Shown in pieces: positions 6,757-14,868 of a DNA stretch of 64,000 nucleotides. The first letter of the stretch is position 1; each line of letters starts with the position of its first letter. The notes beneath the pieces are model-generated. The model saw only the letters and a list, made by a program, of their open reading frames with translations, was not told where the DNA came from and did not search any database. A program made the translations under genes and the position numbers. This DNA comes from SHAN690 sp041391765 (GTDB lineage Bacteria > Bacteroidota > Bacteroidia > Flavobacteriales_G > Salibacteraceae), in the NCBI GenBank assembly GCA_041391765.1, contig JAWKNJ010000021.1, positions 46,689-110,688 on the forward strand, written 5' to 3'.

Positions 6757-9165
6757 CTAGAATAATACCCTCGCTGAAAGGACAAAGTTTCTTCCAGCAC
6801 CTGCTAAACCTGAACTGTAAGGTCGGTATCGCTGATCTGTGATGTTCTCCAAGCCACCGCTTACAGCAAGGTTCTTATTGACCTGATACATTGCCTTGAA
6901 GTTCAAGGTGTACCATGCCGGAACATATGGATTTCCGTTCTTGTCAGCCGCATAAATCTCTGTCTTGCCCTGCTCTTCCTGTGGCAATTGTCCAGAGTGA
7001 ACCCAATGATTGTAAATGCTATACAGATCCATGTTCAAGCTCTTATGTCTATAGGTCAAATGAGCGATGCTAAAGAAAGGCGCAGCATGTCGCAGGGAAC
7101 TTTCCGTTCCATTGTCGAGCTCCTCCGTTCCCAACTGATAATTTGATCTTCCCGAGAGACCGAAACCAGCGGGCAACTTGGCTTCGAACCCTGCCTGAAC
7201 ACCGTAAACCGTTGCTTGGGCAGCATTTTGGATTGCCTGAACTTGACTCAATGATCCATCATAAACAATACTATCCAATCCATCCAATTTATAGTCTCTA
7301 CGAACCATGGCGTTTTGAAGTATGGTGTAGTACCCCGTTACTTCCAGTTCCAGGTAATCTCCAAACAACTTCTCAACTCCTACCTCGAAATTGTAGGCAT
7401 ACTCTGCCTTCAAATCAGGATTAGGAACAACCACTGAACCCGGTTCTGAATCGAAGACCTTTCCTATGTCATCCACGTTTGGTGCTCGAAACCCAGTAGA
7501 CGCATTTGCACTGATGCTCCATGTTTCTCCAGGTGTGAACACAGCTCCCAAACTACCGGTTGTGGCTCCTTCGTTGATGTTGGCTGATGTGAATGGAAAG
7601 GGATAAAACGTTGTATCAAACTTGGCGTCCAACTGGAACTGATTGTAACGCACACCCGCCTGAATCATCACATCATTAACCGGGCGGAATTGATAGTTGG
7701 CATATGCCGCATAGGAAGACCACGTTGACTGCGGATAACGGGTCGATCCTTCCGCTTTTGCTCCGGTGATAGCATTTTGATCCACTCCAAGTGAAGTCAC
7801 GTCATTGTACACTCCTTCTAAACCATAGAAAACTTTGTGCCGCGCAGATATGGACTTGTAGAAGTCAAGATTCCCGGAATAGGCTTCCACGCGCTCAACG
7901 CGAATAGAACGCGTAGGTCTGCTCAGGCTTCGATCGATCCGACTTTCTTCGAAGTGTTGCTGTGCAAGCCTGACCGTGAGCTGGTCATAAACAGATGTGT
8001 TTTCCGGACTGTGGGTGATGTTCAAGTTGTTCATCATCCACACCTGCGGGCCGTACTTCCATTCTGCATAGCGTGGCAATCCGTTACGAGTTCTCAAATG
8101 ACGATCGTAACGTCCGTAGTCACTCGTTGTGCTATAATGAAAGCCATAGCTCAAGTCCCAGTGCTCATTAGGCCTGAACCTCACCTTTTGCATCATGTTG
8201 ATTTGAGAATAGGCTGATGGATCCTGAACCTTTGGATCTTCATTCGCTACAACGCGATCGGACGAGTCCATGTGAATCACGGAATATCGCTTCAAATAAT
8301 CCGTTGGACCATAGCTTCCCATGCGCAAGTTCTCGTAATCATTGCTAGAAAAGCTGGTGACCATGGCCCACTTCTTCCAGCCCACGTTCACATCGAAGTG
8401 GCCTGTGCGTTCCTTGTTAGCGGAAGAATAGCGACCAACAGCCTTACCGGAAACCACCGGCTCATCATTGAAAGAAAGCGTTGGTGTCAGCGTGTTGAAA
8501 TTCATCACTCCGCCAATGGCATCGCTGCCGTAAATGACGGAACTCGGCCCAAACATGACCTCTGCACTTTCGGTGGCGAACGGATCGATGTTGATCACGT
8601 TTTGCACGTTACCACTACGGAAAATGGCAGTGTTCATGCGCACTCCATCCACCGTAATAAGAACACGATTGGTGGCAAAGCCTCGAATCATCGGACTTCC
8701 TCCGCCCTGCTGGCTCTTTTGAATGAACACTTCTCCGGTGTTGCCAATCAAATCGGCTGCGGTTTGCGGGTTTTGCAGCGCAATTTCTCGTGCCGACATG
8801 GTGGTGATCTTTGAAGGAACCTCATCCGTTGTTTGATTCCAGCGTGTGCCAACCACGACTACTTGATCTAGCGCAATGTTGCTCGGAATAAGTAACACTT
8901 GAAAGTCGGTCTTCTCCAGCTCTGCATAGCTGGTAATCAGAGTTTGGTATCCGAGCATTCGTATTTCAATGTGCTCTGCTCCATTAAAAGCAGTCAAATC
9001 AACGTGTCCCTTTGCATCCGCGACTGCCGATGTCTTGGGTTGATCGCTGCTGAAGGTGACCAGCCCCACGGGCTGATCGGTTTGTTTATCGATGACGGTT
9101 GTTGTTTGCGATGTTGCAACGAAGCACATCACACTCAACAACCCAATTAATACAATTCTTTTCAT
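6757..9165 (-). CDS. TonB-dependent receptor, heme/hemoglobin-receptor type
   Basis: This 802-residue outer-membrane receptor imports a ligand with TonB energy. Order: signal peptide (MKRIVLIGLLSVMCFVATSQ), a CarboxypepD_reg-like beta domain (about residues 20-105), the plug (about 115-230, with GGGSPMIRGFATNRVLITVDGVRMN and SSVIYGSDAIGGVMNF), then the 22-stranded barrel ending in the terminal aromatic LSARVLF. The plug wording resembles TonB receptors annotated for hemin or hemoglobin, so heme-iron uptake is the best guess; siderophore or vitamin ligands cannot be excluded. A 186-residue membrane protein gene lies just upstream on the same strand. No ferric-uptake box was recognised. Confidence 0.9.
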   Translation of the reverse strand: MKRIVLIGLLSVMCFVATSQTTTVIDKQTDQPVGLVTFSSDQPKTSAVADAKGHVDLTAFNGAEHIEIRMLGYQTLITSYAELEKTDFQVLLIPSNIALDQVVVVGTRWNQTTDEVPSKITTMSAREIALQNPQTAADLIGNTGEVFIQKSQQGGGSPMIRGFATNRVLITVDGVRMNTAIFRSGNVQNVINIDPFATESAEVMFGPSSVIYGSDAIGGVMNFNTLTPTLSFNDEPVVSGKAVGRYSSANKERTGHFDVNVGWKKWAMVTSFSSNDYENLRMGSYGPTDYLKRYSVIHMDSSDRVVANEDPKVQDPSAYSQINMMQKVRFRPNEHWDLSYGFHYSTTSDYGRYDRHLRTRNGLPRYAEWKYGPQVWMMNNLNITHSPENTSVYDQLTVRLAQQHFEESRIDRSLSRPTRSIRVERVEAYSGNLDFYKSISARHKVFYGLEGVYNDVTSLGVDQNAITGAKAEGSTRYPQSTWSSYAAYANYQFRPVNDVMIQAGVRYNQFQLDAKFDTTFYPFPFTSANINEGATTGSLGAVFTPGETWSISANASTGFRAPNVDDIGKVFDSEPGSVVVPNPDLKAEYAYNFEVGVEKLFGDYLELEVTGYYTILQNAMVRRDYKLDGLDSIVYDGSLSQVQAIQNAAQATVYGVQAGFEAKLPAGFGLSGRSNYQLGTEELDNGTESSLRHAAPFFSIAHLTYRHKSLNMDLYSIYNHWVHSGQLPQEEQGKTEIYAADKNGNPYVPAWYTLNFKAMYQVNKNLAVSGGLENITDQRYRPYSSGLAGAGRNFVLSARVLF

Positions 9166-9183
9166 TGGTTGTTAAAGAGTTAA

Positions 9184-9211
9184 GCGCCAACAAGCCGTGT
9201 GACTTGTGCGC
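9184..9211. repeat. Small imperfect hairpin upstream of the TonB receptor
   Basis: GCGC/GCGC and ACAAG/CTTGT arms flank an eight-base loop, with a two-base bulge on one side. It lies 19 bases before the receptor ATG, in its leader. No T tract follows, so it is more likely a leader structure or protein site than a terminator; evidence is only the base pairing. Confidence 0.35.
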
Positions 9212-9272
9212 CAAAAAACAATAGTTCTACGGAATTTTCAGGGTCGAATCACTGCAACACCTGAATAGAAAA

Positions 9273-9833
9273 TCAACCAATTTGGTCAGGAGGAGGAGAG
9301 TTGACCTTTTGGCTTTGAGAATTGTAGCTTTCGGATACCCATTGATCCAAGTCCGCGCTTTTGGAAACATGATCAATACTAAATGCTGCAGCCAAATGAT
9401 AATTGGTGCACACCCAATCTTCGATCTGCTTTCGGTTGCCTTCGTTCATCGGGTGCTTGATCTCCTCCTCGATCATTTCCTCCAGCTCGGCAAACAAGCC
9501 ACTTTCCTTGACGTCATGGATGCACAGATAAACGGTGGTGTCGCCTCGATCTTCTGTTCGTACAATGTCATACATCTCACCATCAAAGCGGAATTCACGA
9601 CTGTGTTCGCGCTCGAATCGATTGTTGGGTTCTGCTTCCCAGAGCTTGGCAATTTTGAGGGTTACCAAATCCTCTTCAGGCACCCCGGCTTTGATTTGTT
9701 GCTTGACCTCGTGACGAATTGCGGTCTGCTGCAATTTGAAAATCACCCACCGACCCTGCATCTGCAAAAGCAGCAGCGTAACTAGCACAACGGTGGCAAG
9801 TATGTCAATGGATTTTCTGAACACGAGGCTCAA
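9273..9833 (-). CDS. Uncharacterised single-pass membrane protein (186 aa)
   Basis: The protein has one N-terminal transmembrane helix (about residues 8-26, IDILATVVLVTLLLLQM) followed by a soluble domain rich in acidic and aromatic residues (EFRFDGEMYDIVRTEDRGDTTVYLCIHD). I do not recognise a named domain. Similar small proteins are found next to TonB receptors in Bacteroidota, and here the receptor follows on the same strand about 100 bases on, so a role linked to that receptor is possible. The Pro-rich C-terminus (SPPPDQIG) looks unstructured. Product prediction is firm, function unknown. Confidence 0.7.
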   Translation of the reverse strand: MSLVFRKSIDILATVVLVTLLLLQMQGRWVIFKLQQTAIRHEVKQQIKAGVPEEDLVTLKIAKLWEAEPNNRFEREHSREFRFDGEMYDIVRTEDRGDTTVYLCIHDVKESGLFAELEEMIEEEIKHPMNEGNRKQIEDWVCTNYHLAAAFSIDHVSKSADLDQWVSESYNSQSQKVNSPPPDQIG

Positions 9834-9882
9834 AAGTAAGCTGAATCCAATGGGAATGAGCTCCGTACTCTAAACGGGACGC

Positions 9883-11400
9883 CTACGCTCGCAATTTCTC
9901 CGAGATCATTCCTGCGATCTTATCGATCGAGACCCGCTCCTGTTGCATGCTATCACGCTCACGAATCGTTACAGTGTTGTCTTCCAGCGTTTGATGATCT
10001 ACTGTCACCGCAAATGGCGTTCCGATGGCATCCTGTCTGCGATAGCGTCTTCCGATGGCGTCCTTCTCGTCATACTGACACATGAAGTCCATCTTCAGGC
10101 TGTCAATAATTTCACGCGCTTTTTCTGGAAGACCGTCCTTCTTTAACAATGGCAATACCGCCACTTTGTAAGGAGCAAGCTTAGACGGGATGCGAAGCAC
10201 AACCCGTTCTGAACCATCCTCCAACTTCTCTTCTTGGTAAGCGTAACAAAGCGTGGCTAAGAACATACGATCCAAGCCAATGCTCGTTTCGACAACGTAA
10301 GGCACAAAGTGTTCGTTCGTTTCCGGATCAAAGTATTGAAGCTTCTTCCCGCTGTGTTCTTCGTGCTGCTTCAAGTCGAAATCAGTGCGTGAGTGAATCC
10401 CCTCCAACTCCTTGAATCCGAATGGGAAGTTAAACTCAATGTCGCAGGCAGCATTGGCATAGTGCGCCAACTTGATGTGATCGTGAAAACGATATTCTGT
10501 TTCAGGAACTCCCAGGCTCCAGTGCCATTGCATACGTTCCTTTTTCCAGCTTTCGTACCACTCCATTTCTGTTCCCGGTTTCACGAAAAACTGCATTTCC
10601 ATTTGCTCGAATTCGCGCATACGGAAGATGAACTGACGTGCCACGATCTCGTTTCTGAACGCTTTTCCGATTTGTGCGATTCCAAAAGGAAGCTTCATTC
10701 GACCTGTTTTCTGAACGTTCAAATAGTTCACGAAAATTCCTTGTGCGGTTTCCGGACGCAAGTAAATCTTGCTGGCTCCTTCCGCCACCGAACCCATTTC
10801 GGTGCTGAACATTAGATTGAACTGGCGTACGTCTGTCCAATTTCGTGAACCACTGATTGGGTCAACAATCTCCTCATCGATGATAAGCTGTTTCAAATCT
10901 TCCAGGTCGTTCTCTTCCAAACAACGCTTCATCCGCGACTCAATGGCTTCGATTTTATCCAAGTATCCCTTGACCCGATCATTGGTTTTCTTGTACATCT
11001 CCGAATCAAAGCTGTCGCCAAAGCGCTTGGCGGCCTTCTCCACTTCCTTGTTGATCTTGCCTTCAATCTTGGCAATGTGGTCTTCGATCAACACGTCTGC
11101 GCGATAGCGCTTCTTGCTGTCTTTATTGTCAATCAACGGATCGTTGAATGCGTCCACGTGACCTGATGCCTTCCAAGTGGTTGGGTGCATGAAAATCGCA
11201 GAATCTATTCCCACAATGTTTTCATGCATCTGCACCATGCTCTTCCACCAATACTGCTTGATGTTGTTCTTCAACTCGGCACCCAGCTGGCCGTAGTCAT
11301 AAACAGCACTCAACCCATCGTAAATCTCACTCGACTGAAACACAAAGCCATACTCTTTAGCGTGGCTAATCACATTCTTAAACAGATCCTCCTGATTCAT
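9883..11400 (-). CDS. glyS: Glycine--tRNA ligase, single-chain (alpha2) type
   Basis: This class II synthetase charges tRNA-Gly. At 505 residues it is the eukaryote-like homodimeric type rather than the alpha/beta heterotetramer. Seen are YGFVFQSSEIYDGLSAVYDYGQLG at the N-terminus, the motif 2 stretch (IAQIGKAFRNEI...FRMREFEQMEMQFF), motif 3 (ETSIGLDRMFLA) and a C-terminal anticodon-binding domain (PYKVAVLPLLKKD...DAIGRRYRRQDAIGTPF). A TACATTTG -7 element lies five bases before the ATG, predicting a nearly leaderless mRNA. Confidence 0.97.
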   Translation of the reverse strand: MNQEDLFKNVISHAKEYGFVFQSSEIYDGLSAVYDYGQLGAELKNNIKQYWWKSMVQMHENIVGIDSAIFMHPTTWKASGHVDAFNDPLIDNKDSKKRYRADVLIEDHIAKIEGKINKEVEKAAKRFGDSFDSEMYKKTNDRVKGYLDKIEAIESRMKRCLEENDLEDLKQLIIDEEIVDPISGSRNWTDVRQFNLMFSTEMGSVAEGASKIYLRPETAQGIFVNYLNVQKTGRMKLPFGIAQIGKAFRNEIVARQFIFRMREFEQMEMQFFVKPGTEMEWYESWKKERMQWHWSLGVPETEYRFHDHIKLAHYANAACDIEFNFPFGFKELEGIHSRTDFDLKQHEEHSGKKLQYFDPETNEHFVPYVVETSIGLDRMFLATLCYAYQEEKLEDGSERVVLRIPSKLAPYKVAVLPLLKKDGLPEKAREIIDSLKMDFMCQYDEKDAIGRRYRRQDAIGTPFAVTVDHQTLEDNTVTIRERDSMQQERVSIDKIAGMISEKLRA

Positions 11401-11405
11401 GGCCG

Positions 11406-11413
11406 CAAATGTA
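11406..11413 (-). promoter_or_regulatory. -7 element (TACATTTG) of glyS
   Basis: On the minus strand TACATTTG matches TAnnTTTG and ends five bases before the glyS ATG. Transcription should therefore begin at or next to the start codon. A clear -33 TTG at the usual distance was not seen. Confidence 0.5.
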
Positions 11414-11487
11414 GAATGGCATCTGTATGATTATCTGCTAATTATTAATCTCTTGATTAAAATAAACCAAATAGTTTTTTATTTTAC

Positions 11488-11537
11488 TTTACTTGCAAAA
11501 AGTAAACTAAGCGTTGCGCTGATTTACCTTAAGTAAA
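11488..11537 (+). promoter_or_regulatory. Tandem TTTAC/GTAAA dyads upstream of the Fic gene
   Basis: Two dyads stand in the AT-rich leader: TTTACTT-5-AAGTAAA at 11488-11506 and TTTAC-5-GTAAA at 11523-11537. The second ends 13 bases before the Fic ATG. Because class II Fic proteins of this layout carry a C-terminal winged helix, these may be operators for autoregulation; that is inference from position and symmetry. Confidence 0.45.
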
Positions 11538-11550
11538 CTTTAAAACAAAC

Positions 11551-12687
11551 ATGGAATTAGAAAACTATGTTTCCGGGAGGTCAGAAAAAGGGGTCGGTTA
11601 TCGATATTTTGTACCAACGGAAATCAACGAACAATGGGTTTGGAAGACTCCTGCCATCAATAAATTATTAGAAAAAGCCGCTATAAAACTTGGTGAACTA
11701 AATTCCTATGCGAATCTGGTTCCTAACGTTGACTTATTCATTCAGATTCACGTAACCAAAGAAGCCGTTGTTTCATCAAAGATTGAGGGAACACAAACCA
11801 ATATGGATGAAGCCATGCTCCCGGAAGAGGAGGTTAATCCTGAACGAGTACATGATTGGAGAGAAGTTCGCAATTACATTACGGCCATGAACGAGGCTAT
11901 CAAAGAACTAAACACTTTGCCAATCTCTTCAAGGTTATTGAAAAAAGCCCACAAAACACTCTTGGATAATGTTCGAGGAGAGCAAAAAATGCCAGGAGAG
12001 TTTAGAAGAAGTCAAAACTGGATAGGTGGAAACAGCCTTTCTGACGCCATTTTCATTCCTCCGAGCCATAGTTATGTTGAGCCCCTTATGGGAGACCTCG
12101 AGAATTTCCTACATAACGAAGATATTGATGTACCAGAACTGATTCGCATAGCTATCGCCCACTACCAATTCGAAACCATACACCCATTTCTAGATGGCAA
12201 TGGCAGAATTGGAAGACTACTAATAACATTATTCTTGGTCAGCGAAGGAATTCTGGAAAAGCCGTTGCTCTACCTGTCAGTCTTTTTTGAAAAGAACAAG
12301 AATCTTTACTACGATAATCTCACACGTGTACGGGAAAAGAATGACATGATTCAATGGCTCAAATACTTTCTAGTTGGAGTAGAACAAACAGCCACTCAAG
12401 CTGTACTTACTCTGGGGCAAATTCTAGATCTTAAGGAAAAGAAGGAAACCTTAATCCATCAGAATTTTGGCAAGAGAAGTCATTCTGCCATAACACTGTT
12501 AACCGAATTATTCAAGCACCCGTTTACCGATGTCAAACGAACACGAAGCATTTGTTCACTTAGCCCGAAAGCAGCAAATGATTTAATCGCCAAAATGGTT
12601 GAATACAAAATTCTCAGCGAGGTGACGGGTCAAAGCCGGAACCGAGTGTTCTTGTTCAGAGAATATCTCCAAACCATCCAATCATAA
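11551..12687 (+). CDS. Fic family protein, class II, with C-terminal winged helix
   Basis: Fic domains transfer AMP or related groups to target proteins. The 378-residue protein has a Fic_N region (about residues 1-100), an N-terminal inhibitory motif SSKIEGT ((S/T)xxxE(G/N), residues about 74-79), and the intact catalytic loop HPFLDGNGRIGR (about 212-223). The C-terminal 80 residues (HSAITLLTELFKHPFTDVKRTRSICSL...) look like a winged-helix DNA-binding domain. It is thus a self-inhibited AMPylator that may also act as a transcription factor. The gene reads AT-richer than its neighbours and stands alone, suggesting acquisition by transfer. No antitoxin gene flanks it. Its target is unknown. 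Confidence 0.92.
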   Translation: MELENYVSGRSEKGVGYRYFVPTEINEQWVWKTPAINKLLEKAAIKLGELNSYANLVPNVDLFIQIHVTKEAVVSSKIEGTQTNMDEAMLPEEEVNPERVHDWREVRNYITAMNEAIKELNTLPISSRLLKKAHKTLLDNVRGEQKMPGEFRRSQNWIGGNSLSDAIFIPPSHSYVEPLMGDLENFLHNEDIDVPELIRIAIAHYQFETIHPFLDGNGRIGRLLITLFLVSEGILEKPLLYLSVFFEKNKNLYYDNLTRVREKNDMIQWLKYFLVGVEQTATQAVLTLGQILDLKEKKETLIHQNFGKRSHSAITLLTELFKHPFTDVKRTRSICSLSPKAANDLIAKMVEYKILSEVTGQSRNRVFLFREYLQTIQS

Positions 12688-12708
12688 ACCAATTTGAACA
12701 ATCACAAA

Positions 12709-12834
12709 ATGGGTAAAGAGAATCGAAGTGGTTGGGCTCCTGTTCCTCCCATTGAAAGGCCTCGTTTCGTTGGCCCTGTTTGTTTAAAGCTTGTCAGTAA
12801 CGCTGTGCATCAGAACCACACCTTTGCACCATGA
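12709..12834 (+). CDS. Possible 41-residue leader peptide upstream of the DUF3109 gene
   Basis: The short reading frame MGKENRSGWAPVPPIERPRF... ends with a TGA that overlaps the next gene's ATG (ATGA). That overlap is the main support. There is no clear ribosome-binding site, no recognised family, and a chance frame of this length is quite possible. A CACCTTTG element just upstream of 12831 could instead provide the next gene with its own start. Confidence 0.25.
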   Translation: MGKENRSGWAPVPPIERPRFVGPVCLKLVSNAVHQNHTFAP

Positions 12835-13427
12835 TCCAAATCGATGATAAGCTAATTTCCCTCGAAGTATTGCAAGAAGAGTTCGTGTGCAATCTCAGCG
12901 CATGCAAAGGAGCTTGTTGTGTGGAAGGAGACTCAGGAGCACCATTAGAGAAAAAGGAACTAGCCATATTAGCGAAGGAGTTCCCAAACTTTCGATCCTA
13001 TTTGAGACCCGAAGGAATCAAGGCGGTAGAAATGCAAGGGACTGCCGTCAAAGACTTCGATGATGAATGGGTGACTCCTCTCAGAGAAGGAAAAGAATGT
13101 GCCTATACCATCTTTGACGAAGACGGAACCGCAAAGTGCGGCATTGAAAAGGCGTGGAAAGACGGTAAGACCTCTTTTCGCAAACCGATTTCGTGTCACT
13201 TGTATCCGGTTCGCACCAAACGCTACCCAACATTCGAAGCAGTCAACTATCATCGATGGCAAGTTTGCTCCGATGCTTGTTCGCTTGGAAAAGAATTGAA
13301 AGTTCCGGTCTATAAATTCCTGAAAGACGCGCTGACAAGGAAGTACGGGGAGCGGTGGTATGCTACTCTGGAAGAAGCGGCCGAGGAGCTTAAAAAAATG
13401 GATCAGAAGGATGAGAAATCAAAATGA
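12831..13427 (+). CDS. DUF3109 family cysteine-rich protein
   Basis: The 198-residue cytoplasmic protein matches DUF3109, related to the YkgJ zinc/iron-chelating family. A N-terminal cluster CNLSACKGACC and later Cys-containing segments (GKECAYTIFD, KCGIEKA, ISCHLYPVR, VCSDACSLG) give about eight conserved-looking cysteines suited to binding metal or an Fe-S cluster. The C-terminus is a charged helix (EEAAEELKKMDQKDEKSK). Function is not established in this family. The gene may be transcribed from a site immediately before its ATG. It precedes the nrd genes but is separated from them by about 340 bases. Confidence 0.82.
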   Translation: MIQIDDKLISLEVLQEEFVCNLSACKGACCVEGDSGAPLEKKELAILAKEFPNFRSYLRPEGIKAVEMQGTAVKDFDDEWVTPLREGKECAYTIFDEDGTAKCGIEKAWKDGKTSFRKPISCHLYPVRTKRYPTFEAVNYHRWQVCSDACSLGKELKVPVYKFLKDALTRKYGERWYATLEEAAEELKKMDQKDEKSK

Positions 13428-13766
13428 TTTCCCTCATTTTTTTACCAATTAACAGGTTGATTTCCTTACACGTCCCGTTAACATTGACATAAGGTTCAGG
13501 AAATTAATTTTTAAACACAGTTAGATTTCATTCACTGTTAAAAAACTCGACCGATTGTTAATGAAAATGGTTTGACTTGGGAGGCATTTTGGACTTGCTT
13601 TGTTGAGCAATAAATGAGAAGGGGGAATCAAGGCCCCCTTCAACGTCTAAAGCAAAATTAGCTTTTAACTTATTGTAGTTCAAGTGATTAAAAGTTGCTG
13701 GTAAAAAGCGACCTAGGGGAATTGTCGTCTCTAGCCAACAGCAAATGACTGGAAAAACAAGGAAAA
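13428..13766 (+). promoter_or_regulatory. Long intergenic region / structured leader before nrdB
   Basis: No gene is seen in these 339 bases. They hold a hairpin AAGGGGG/CCCCCTT (13619-13625 and 13634-13640, eight-base loop, no T tract). Nearer the gene is a nested set: GTTGCTGG (13694-13701) with CCAACAGC (13735-13742), and inside it GCGAC (13708-13712) with GTCGT (13724-13728). Two CTAG tetramers could pair alternatively. Ribonucleotide reductase genes are often controlled by NrdR boxes or a cobalamin riboswitch. I found neither consensus, so the element is unassigned. Confidence 0.35.
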
Positions 13767-14822
13767 ATGGAGCAAAAACAAGCACAAAAAACCGAGGCCG
13801 ACATCAACGAGGTGCTGCCTAAAAACACAACTCTAGAAACTCAGAAACCGATGCAAGAAGAACCCATTTTAAAAGAAGATCCAAGACGTTTTGTTCTATT
13901 CCCCATTCAACACGATGACATTTGGCAGTTCTACAAAAAATCGGAAGCGAGCTTTTGGACCGCTGAGGAAATCGACCTCGGTCCGGACTTGCACGACTGG
14001 GAACACAAATTGAATGATGATGAGCGCTACTTCATCAAACACGTGTTGGCGTTTTTTGCTGCCAGCGATGGTATTGTAAATGAAAACTTGGCCGAGAACT
14101 TCGTGGCCGAGGTGCAATACACCGAGGCGAAGTTTTTCTACGGCTTCCAAATCGCAATGGAAAACATCCACAGCGAGACCTACTCCTTACTGATCGACAC
14201 TTATATAAAGGACAAGAAAGAGAAAGATCACTTGTTCAACGCCATGGAAACCATTGACTGCGTGAAGAAAAAGGCAGAGTGGGCACTGAAGTGGATTGAC
14301 AATGGATCTTTTGCGGAACGCTTGATCGCTTTCGCAGCTGTAGAAGGCATCTTCTTCTCCGGTTCTTTCTGCTCTATCTTCTGGTTGAAGAAGCGTGGCT
14401 TGATGCCTGGCTTGAGCTTCAGCAACGAGTTGATTTCGCGTGACGAAGGAATGCATTGCGACTTCGCCTGCTTGCTCTATAACAGCCATGTAGTGAACAA
14501 GCTTTCAAAAGAAACCGTGACCAAGATCATCACGGACGCAGTTGAAATCGAGAAGGAATTCGTGACCGATGCCCTTCCGGTTTCCCTCATCGGAATGAAT
14601 GCTAAACTGATGCAGCAATACATCGAGTTCGTTGCCGACCGATTGTTGGCCGAACTGGGTTGTGCAAAGGTTTACAAGTCCGAAAACCCATTCGACTTCA
14701 TGGAAATGATCAGCCTGCAGGGCAAGACCAACTTCTTTGAAAAGCGAGTGGCTGAATACCAGAAGGCAGGGGTTGCTTCAGGCAGCGAATCCCAGGTATT
14801 CAAACTCGATGAAGATTTTTAG
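13767..14822 (+). CDS. nrdB: Ribonucleoside-diphosphate reductase beta subunit, class I
   Basis: NrdB holds the di-iron cofactor and tyrosyl radical that drive reduction of ribonucleotides. The 351-residue protein contains the ligand helices with FFAASDGIVNENLAENF, YGFQIAMENIHSETYSLLIDTY (the radical tyrosine lies on this stretch), and ISRDEGMHCDFA. The C-terminal tail VFKLDEDF is of the type that docks on the alpha subunit. An N-terminal extension of about 40 residues is polar and probably disordered. It precedes nrdA by 46 bases. Confidence 0.96.
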   Translation: MEQKQAQKTEADINEVLPKNTTLETQKPMQEEPILKEDPRRFVLFPIQHDDIWQFYKKSEASFWTAEEIDLGPDLHDWEHKLNDDERYFIKHVLAFFAASDGIVNENLAENFVAEVQYTEAKFFYGFQIAMENIHSETYSLLIDTYIKDKKEKDHLFNAMETIDCVKKKAEWALKWIDNGSFAERLIAFAAVEGIFFSGSFCSIFWLKKRGLMPGLSFSNELISRDEGMHCDFACLLYNSHVVNKLSKETVTKIITDAVEIEKEFVTDALPVSLIGMNAKLMQQYIEFVADRLLAELGCAKVYKSENPFDFMEMISLQGKTNFFEKRVAEYQKAGVASGSESQVFKLDEDF

Positions 14823-14868
14823 CATAACTACCTATTCCTAAATAACATAACCTTAAATTTATAGTCAA

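Noticed and set aside
8272..8814. 180-codon plus-strand frame inside the TonB receptor
   Set aside because: Antisense of a convincing receptor gene with plug motifs; no family features of its own.
13428..13766. Cobalamin riboswitch or NrdR boxes before nrdB
   Set aside because: No B12 box or NrdR-type palindrome could be found by eye; only unassigned stems are present.
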